Source: Candidatus Roseilinea sp. (lineage in GTDB: Bacteria > Chloroflexota > Anaerolineae > J036 > Brachytrichaceae). From it: DNA of 47,561 nt. The position numbers and the translations under genes were made by a program. The stretch covers positions 1 through 47,561 of the forward strand of contig JANWYN010000111.1 in the NCBI GenBank assembly GCA_025055235.1, given 5' to 3'. The notes under the pieces were generated by a model. The model made no database searches. It had not been told where the DNA came from and saw nothing but the letters and a program-made list of their open reading frames with translations. This document shows, piece after piece, positions 43,866-47,561 of the stretch (its first letter is position 1; each line of letters starts with the position of its first letter).

Positions 43866-44291
43866 TTACACCAGCCGCGCTTTGACGGTCACTTCCGGCA
43901 CGGCGGCCAGCGCCTTCGAGACCGGGCAGTTTTGCTTGGAGACTTCCACTTTCTCCATGAAGGTCTTCTCGTCCAAGCCGGGCACTTCGGCTTCGGTCTC
44001 CAGTTCGATCTTGGCGATCGTCGGGCCGGCCTCTAGGTGCACTGTCGCAGTCGTGTGGATGCGCGTTGGCTTGAAGCCGGCGTTGGTGAGCTGCGCGGAG
44101 AGGAACATCGAGAAGCAGCCGGCGTGCGCCGCGCCGATCAGCTCTTCTGGGTTGGTGCCCTTGGCGTCGCCTTCGAAACGCGAGGCGAACGTGAACGGCG
44201 CCTGCTTGATGAAGCCCGTGCCCACAGACATCTCGCCTGCTCCTTCTTTCAACGTGCCACGCCAGGTTGCTTCGGCTTTCGATATAGCCAT
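43866..44291 (-). CDS. osmC: OsmC family peroxiredoxin
   Basis: A 141-residue organic hydroperoxide-reducing protein of the OsmC/Ohr fold. The two reactive cysteines are in HAGCFSMFLS (about residue 59) and KQNCPVSKAL (about residue 121). NPEELIGAAHAGC is the family's strongest motif. The N-terminal MAISKAEATWRGTLKEG matches OsmC proper rather than Ohr. It is probably a detoxification enzyme. It lies between the PhyH gene and queA on the same strand. Confidence 0.93.
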   Translation of the reverse strand: MAISKAEATWRGTLKEGAGEMSVGTGFIKQAPFTFASRFEGDAKGTNPEELIGAAHAGCFSMFLSAQLTNAGFKPTRIHTTATVHLEAGPTIAKIELETEAEVPGLDEKTFMEKVEVSKQNCPVSKALAAVPEVTVKARLV

Positions 44292-44379
44292 GTGTGTTCT
44301 CCTTTCGGTTGTGGTTTTGGGATAGCCACATTCTACGGCCTCTGCCGCGTTCAGGGGACAGCAAAAAGCCGGCGAACGC

Positions 44380-45441
44380 CTACAAGATCAGCATGGCGTC
44401 GCCGAACGAATAGAAGCGATAGCGCTCGCGAATCGCCAGCGCGTAAGTGCGGCGCATAAAATCCATGCCCATGAACGCGCCGATCATCGCCAGCAGCATG
44501 CTGCGCGGCAGATGAAAGTTGGTGATGAGCGCATCCACGACCTTCCACCGATAGCCGGGCGTGATGTATAGGCTGGTGAAACCGCTGAAAGGTTGTATGG
44601 TTGCAAGGTTGCTGGGTTGTTGCGTGAGGGAGGTCTCACCCGACAACCGTGCAACGTGACAACTTTCCAACGTTCGAGCGCTCGTCGTCCCCACGGCGAT
44701 GATCCGCCCGCCCTTCGCGCGCGCCTCGTTGATCGCCTCGGCAGTGGCCGGCGGCAGCTCGCACCACTCGGTGTGAATCTTATGCGCCTCCACCGTCTCT
44801 TCCTCGATTGGCTTGAACGTGTCCAGCCCAACATGCAGGGTGACGAAAGCGATCCGCACGCCCATCGCTTGTATGCGTTCGAGCAACTGTGGAGTGAAGT
44901 GCAAGCCGGCCGTCGGCGCAGCCGCCGAGCCGGCGACGCGCGCATAGACGGTTTGATAGCGCGACGGATCGCTCAGCTTCTCGTGGATGTAGGGCGGCAG
45001 CGGCGTCTCGCCCAAGACGTCGAGGTATGGCTCGATCGGCTCGTTGAAGCGCACGGTGAAGGCGACCTCGCCGGGGCGCTCGACGGCTTCTGCACTGATC
45101 TGCTTTCCTTCCTTGCCCGATGCCGAGAAGACGATTTGTTTCACATTGCGCCCGCCGACGAGCGCCTCCCACGTCACGTCGTCCAGCTTGCGCAGCAGCA
45201 GCACTTCCACCTTGCCGCCGGTCGGCTTTTGGCCGTGCAGCCGCGCGTTGATCACGCTCGTGTCGTTGGCGACGAGCAGGTCGCCGGAGCGAAGGAATTC
45301 CGGCAGGTCGTAGAAGTGCCGGTGCTGGTGCGTCTGCGTCGCCCGGTCGCACACCAGCAGGCGCGACGCATCGCGCGGCTCGACCGGGCGCTGCGCGATC
45401 AGCTCCGGCGGCAGTTCGTAGTCGAGTTCCGAGATGTGCAT
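44380..45441 (-). CDS. queA: S-adenosylmethionine:tRNA ribosyltransferase-isomerase
   Basis: A 353-residue enzyme that transfers and isomerises the ribosyl moiety of SAM to make epoxyqueuosine in tRNA. It shows the family's LPPELIAQRP, LLVANDTSVINARL, PTAGLHFTPQLLERI, HVGLDTFKPI, IAVGTTSARTLES and NFHLPRSMLLAMIGAF, and the C-terminal YRFYSFGDAMLIL. Residues about 262-286, between TTSARTLES and the LYITPGY strand, carry an insertion (CHVARLSGETSLTQQPSN) that is encoded by an inverted octamer repeat. The E. coli enzyme has only a short loop there. The gene lies between osmC and the large repeat block before arginase. Confidence 0.95.
   Translation of the reverse strand: MHISELDYELPPELIAQRPVEPRDASRLLVCDRATQTHQHRHFYDLPEFLRSGDLLVANDTSVINARLHGQKPTGGKVEVLLLRKLDDVTWEALVGGRNVKQIVFSASGKEGKQISAEAVERPGEVAFTVRFNEPIEPYLDVLGETPLPPYIHEKLSDPSRYQTVYARVAGSAAAPTAGLHFTPQLLERIQAMGVRIAFVTLHVGLDTFKPIEEETVEAHKIHTEWCELPPATAEAINEARAKGGRIIAVGTTSARTLESCHVARLSGETSLTQQPSNLATIQPFSGFTSLYITPGYRWKVVDALITNFHLPRSMLLAMIGAFMGMDFMRRTYALAIRERYRFYSFGDAMLIL
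44591..44674. repeat. Inverted-arm octamer element inside queA
   Basis: The left arm (44591-44622) repeats GTTGTATG, GTTGCAAG, GTTGCTGG and GTTGTTG with 8-bp phasing. The right arm (about 44643-44674) repeats the reverse complement type (ACAACCGT, GCAACGTG, ACAACTTT, CCAACG). The centre is about 20 bp. The reading frame stays open. It belongs to the same family as the insert in the FGGY kinase. Confidence 0.78.
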
Positions 45442-45496
45442 AGTCGCTCTGTAGCGGTAAGTGTAACGGTAGCGGCAACTGCAAGCTAGGCTGTGC

Positions 45497-45905
45497 GGCG
45501 GCTGAGCTGAGTGCGGCGGCTGAGCTTGTCGAAGGCCGCCGCTGTGTCGCCGTTGCCTTCGGCAGGCTCAGGCAACGACGCGGGCTGTGCCTGGTGCGGG
45601 GGCTGAGCCTGCCGAAGCCGCCGCCGTATCGCCGTTGCCTTCGACGAGCTCAGGCAACGGCGCGGGTGTGCCAGCGACTAAGCCTGTCGCGGCGGCTGAG
45701 CTTGTCGAAGCCGCCGCGTCGCCGTTGCCTTCGGCAGGCTCAGGCAACGGCGCGGACTGAGCCTGCGTGGCGGCTGAGCTGAGTGCGGCGGCTGAGCTTG
45801 TCGAAGGCCGCCGCTGTGTCGCCGTTGCCTTCGGCAGGCTCAGGCAACGACGCGGACTGGGCCTGCGTGGCGGCTGAGCCTGCGCGGCGGCTGAGCCTGT
45901 CGAAG
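45497..45905. repeat. Array of four large GGCTGAGC/GCCTTCGG repeats
   Basis: Four imperfect copies share GCCGTTGCCTTCG and the opposing GGCTGAGCTTGTCGAAG core, at about 45548, 45630, 45720 and 45820 (spacing 82, 90 and 100 bp). Each copy contains the core in both orientations, so it can fold back on itself. The first and last copies share an almost identical stretch of about 85 bp, 272 bp apart. The block fills the 500-bp gap between the divergent queA and arginase genes, including their promoters. No ORF here looks real. Confidence 0.85.
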
Positions 45906-45940
45906 CCCGCGCGATGTATAGTTCCGCGTCGGGCGATCCC

Positions 45941-46837
45941 ATGGCGCATCACATTCACATCATCGGCGTGCCGATGGACCTCGGCCAGCGCCGGCGCGGC
46001 GTGGACATGGGGCCGAGCGTCATCCGCTACGCCGGCCTGCACCAACAGTTGCGCGCACTCGGCCACACCATCACCGACAGCGGCAACATCGCCGTGCCGC
46101 TGCCGGAGACCGTGCCGCTCGACTCGGAGAAGGCCCGCCACCTGCATAGCATCGCCGGCGTGTGCCGCGACATCTACGACGCCGCCCATGACATCAACGC
46201 GCGCGGCGAGATCGCGCTCTTCTTGGGCGGAGACCACTCGCTCAGTATCGGTACCGTGTCGGCCATCACTGCACAGGAGGACAGCGTGGGTGTGCTCTGG
46301 GTGGACGCGCACGGCGACTTCAACACGCCGGAGATCACGCCCAGCGGCAACGTGCACGGGATGTCGCTGGCTGCATTGATGGGCCTAGGCGCGCCGGAGT
46401 TGACTGACATCGGCCGGCCGGGTGCGAAGATCAAGCCGGAACAGGCCGTCATCCTAGGCGTGCGCGACCTCGACCCGCTGGAGAAAATCGCCTTGCGCCA
46501 GCACAGCGTGCGCGTGCTCACCATGCGCGATGTGGACGAGCGCGGCATCGCCGCCGTCACGTACACTGCGCTGGCCTATCTGCAAACCTACCGGCGCATC
46601 CACGTCAGCCTGGATATGGACGCGCTCGACCCTGCCGAAGCGCCCGGCGTGGGCACGCCGGTGACCGGCGGCCTGTCCTACCGCGAAGCGCACCTGCTGA
46701 TGGAGATCTTGCACGACAGCGGCAAGGTCACCTCGCTCGACATTGTGGAGGTCAACCCGATTCTGGACGAGCGCAACCGCACCGCCAAGCTGGCCGTCGA
46801 ACTGACGGCGTCGCTGTTCGGCAAGACGATTTTCTGA
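45941..46837 (+). CDS. rocF: Arginase
   Basis: A 298-residue manganese arginase (ureohydrolase) that hydrolyses arginine to ornithine and urea. The Mn ligands lie in FLGGDHSLS (H99), WVDAHGDFN (D122, H124, D126) and [10 protein letters not shown] (D225, D227). The N-terminal [21 protein letters not shown] matches Bacillus-type RocF, and the length is normal. A frame extends to 45914 but the family begins at MAHHIHIIG. The upstream promoter region is occupied by the repeat array, so regulation is unclear. Confidence 0.96.
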   Translation: MAHHIHIIGVPMDLGQRRRGVDMGPSVIRYAGLHQQLRALGHTITDSGNIAVPLPETVPLDSEKARHLHSIAGVCRDIYDAAHDINARGEIALFLGGDHSLSIGTVSAITAQEDSVGVLWVDAHGDFNTPEITPSGNVHGMSLAALMGLGAPELTDIGRPGAKIKPEQAVILGVRDLDPLEKIALRQHSVRVLTMRDVDERGIAAVTYTALAYLQTYRRIHVSLDMDALDPAEAPGVGTPVTGGLSYREAHLLMEILHDSGKVTSLDIVEVNPILDERNRTAKLAVELTASLFGKTIF

Positions 46838-46856
46838 CTAAGACGATTTTCTGACT
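46823..46856. repeat. 17-bp tandem duplication over the arginase stop codon
   Basis: AAGACGATTTTCTGACT occurs twice head to tail (46823-46839 and 46840-46856); the first copy contains the stop codon. It does not change the protein and is probably a slippage event. Confidence 0.9.
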
Positions 46857-46910
46857 CCGAGTGGCTGCCGAGCCAATCGTTAGCGTAGCGCGCATCCGCG
46901 CCTATTCGGC

Positions 46911-46943
46911 AGCGCCCAACGCGCTTTAAGCACGTTGGGCGCT
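46911..46943. terminator. Bidirectional terminator hairpin between rocF and rpoC
   Basis: AGCGCCCAACG and CGTTGGGCGCT form an 11-bp perfect stem with an 11-nt loop, in the gap between the convergent arginase and rpoC genes. No strong T-run follows on either side. Confidence 0.65.
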
Positions 46944-47041
46944 AGATTACAAGCGGTGGCGTGCTGCGTCGAGCGCGTCCTACCCAACCCACACTCGTTG
47001 TGAATGCACCCTCAAGTGAGCATCGCGCAATCGCGCGGTGT

Positions 47042-47561
47042 TCACTCCTCGTTCTTGCCGTTGGCGTCGCCGGGGAGGAAATCCTCCAGCGAAGGCAGGT
47101 TCTCGGCAGGCAACGATTCGCTCTCGCCCAGGCCGAGCAACGCCATCTCGGCGCGCTGCGTCAGCGACGGTTTCGGCGGCGCTTCCGCGGCCAGCAGCGT
47201 CACCCCTTCGTAGCTCTGGATGACGTTGGGGTTGAAGCCGGTGCCCGCCGGGATCAGCTTGCCTAGGATGACGTTCTCCTTCAAGCCGATCAGGTCGTCG
47301 CGCTTGCCCTCGATGGCTGCACCGGCCAGCACTTTGATGGTGTGCTGGAACGACGACGCCGAGAGGAAGGACTCGGTAGCCAGCGCCGCCTTCGAGATGC
47401 CCAGGAGGATCGGCACGCCGACGGCCGGGCGCTTGCCCTCTGCGATGAGTTTCGCGTTCACCCGCGCCAGCTCCAAGCGGTTGATCAGGTCGCCCGGCAG
47501 GTAGTCGCTGTCGCCGGGGGTCGTGATCTGCACGCGATTGGTCATCTTGCGGATGATGATC
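47042..47561 (-). CDS. rpoC: DNA-directed RNA polymerase subunit beta', C-terminal part
   Basis: The window holds the last 172 codons of a gene that continues beyond 47561. The sequence [20 protein letters not shown], then [20 protein letters not shown] and [19 protein letters not shown], is the conserved C-terminal region of bacterial beta' (the jaw end and the trigger-loop-side helices). The tail is acidic and species-specific ([16 protein letters not shown]). Gene order beyond the window is unknown. An internal ATG at 47545 should not be taken as the start. Confidence 0.95.
   Translation of the reverse strand, partial: IIIRKMTNRVQITTPGDSDYLPGDLINRLELARVNAKLIAEGKRPAVGVPILLGISKAALATESFLSASSFQHTIKVLAGAAIEGKRDDLIGLKENVILGKLIPAGTGFNPNVIQSYEGVTLLAAEAPPKPSLTQRAEMALLGLGESESLPAENLPSLEDFLPGDANGKNEE

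Noticed and set aside
45497-45905. CRISPR-like array near arginase
   Set aside because: Copies are unequal in spacing, highly similar over whole units and self-complementary. No unique spacers exist.

Overview
The window is a GC-rich, gene-dense bacterial chromosome segment with one tRNA gene, no rRNA, no CRISPR array and no recognisable transposase. Gene content points to an uncultivated, probably thermophilic or moderately thermophilic Chloroflexota (Anaerolineae-like) bacterium. The pointers are a membrane pyrophosphatase, a Flp-like small pilin, GDSL-type exported proteins, a CT398-type zinc-ribbon protein, and many palindromic and short-period intergenic repeats. The taxonomic call is inference: no rRNA or complete marker gene is present.

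Layout. 1-5.7 kb (minus strand): FmdB-type zinc ribbon (cut by the window edge), M81/MlrC-like metallopeptidase, SMP-30-like lactonase, glutamine-dependent NAD+ synthetase, small zincin. 5.9-9.0 kb (plus): a tightly packed SDR / FGGY kinase / SDR sugar-acid operon. 9.1-11.2 kb (minus): K+-dependent-type membrane pyrophosphatase. 11.3-13.2 kb (plus): J-domain protein with a hendecad coiled coil, then a class III aminotransferase. 13.2-14.8 kb (minus): Flp-like pilin, ComF, ribosome hibernation factor. 15.0-19.8 kb (plus): zinc-ribbon coiled-coil protein and a large secreted subtilase with two DUF4397 domains nested inside its catalytic domain. 20 kb: tRNA-Cys, a family 2 glycosyltransferase and an HtrA lipoprotein. 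22.4-26.1 kb (minus): ALDH16-type double aldehyde dehydrogenase and a flavin monooxygenase. 26.2-30.6 kb (minus): a lutA-lutB-lutC lactate oxidation operon interrupted by a four-helix-bundle cassette and by an AT-rich CPBP protease gene. 30.8-38.4 kb: the four-gene ligase-associated DNA repair set (exonuclease, ligase, DEXH helicase, PdeM), interrupted by a cytochrome P450 on the opposite strand. 38.6-42.0 kb (minus): three tandem SGNH-like exported paralogues. 42.3-47.6 kb: lipoprotein, PhyH dioxygenase, OsmC, QueA, arginase and the C-terminal end of RpoC.

The most unusual signal is a set of short-period repeat elements (units of 7, 8 or 9 bp). Many are built as two inverted arms around a short centre. 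They sit between genes, often touching a stop or start codon. They also sit inside reading frames without breaking them: the ALDH16 interdomain linker, QueA, an FGGY kinase, the DEXH helicase and, as a tandem-only version, the M81 peptidase. One copy, exactly at the lutA/lutB junction, carries a gene for a four-helix-bundle protein of the 23S rRNA intervening-sequence (S23/IVP) family between its inverted arms. This suggests a family of IVS-like elements living in mRNA genes, with one ORF-bearing copy and several empty, MITE-like copies. That idea is inference and is given with tests in the findings.
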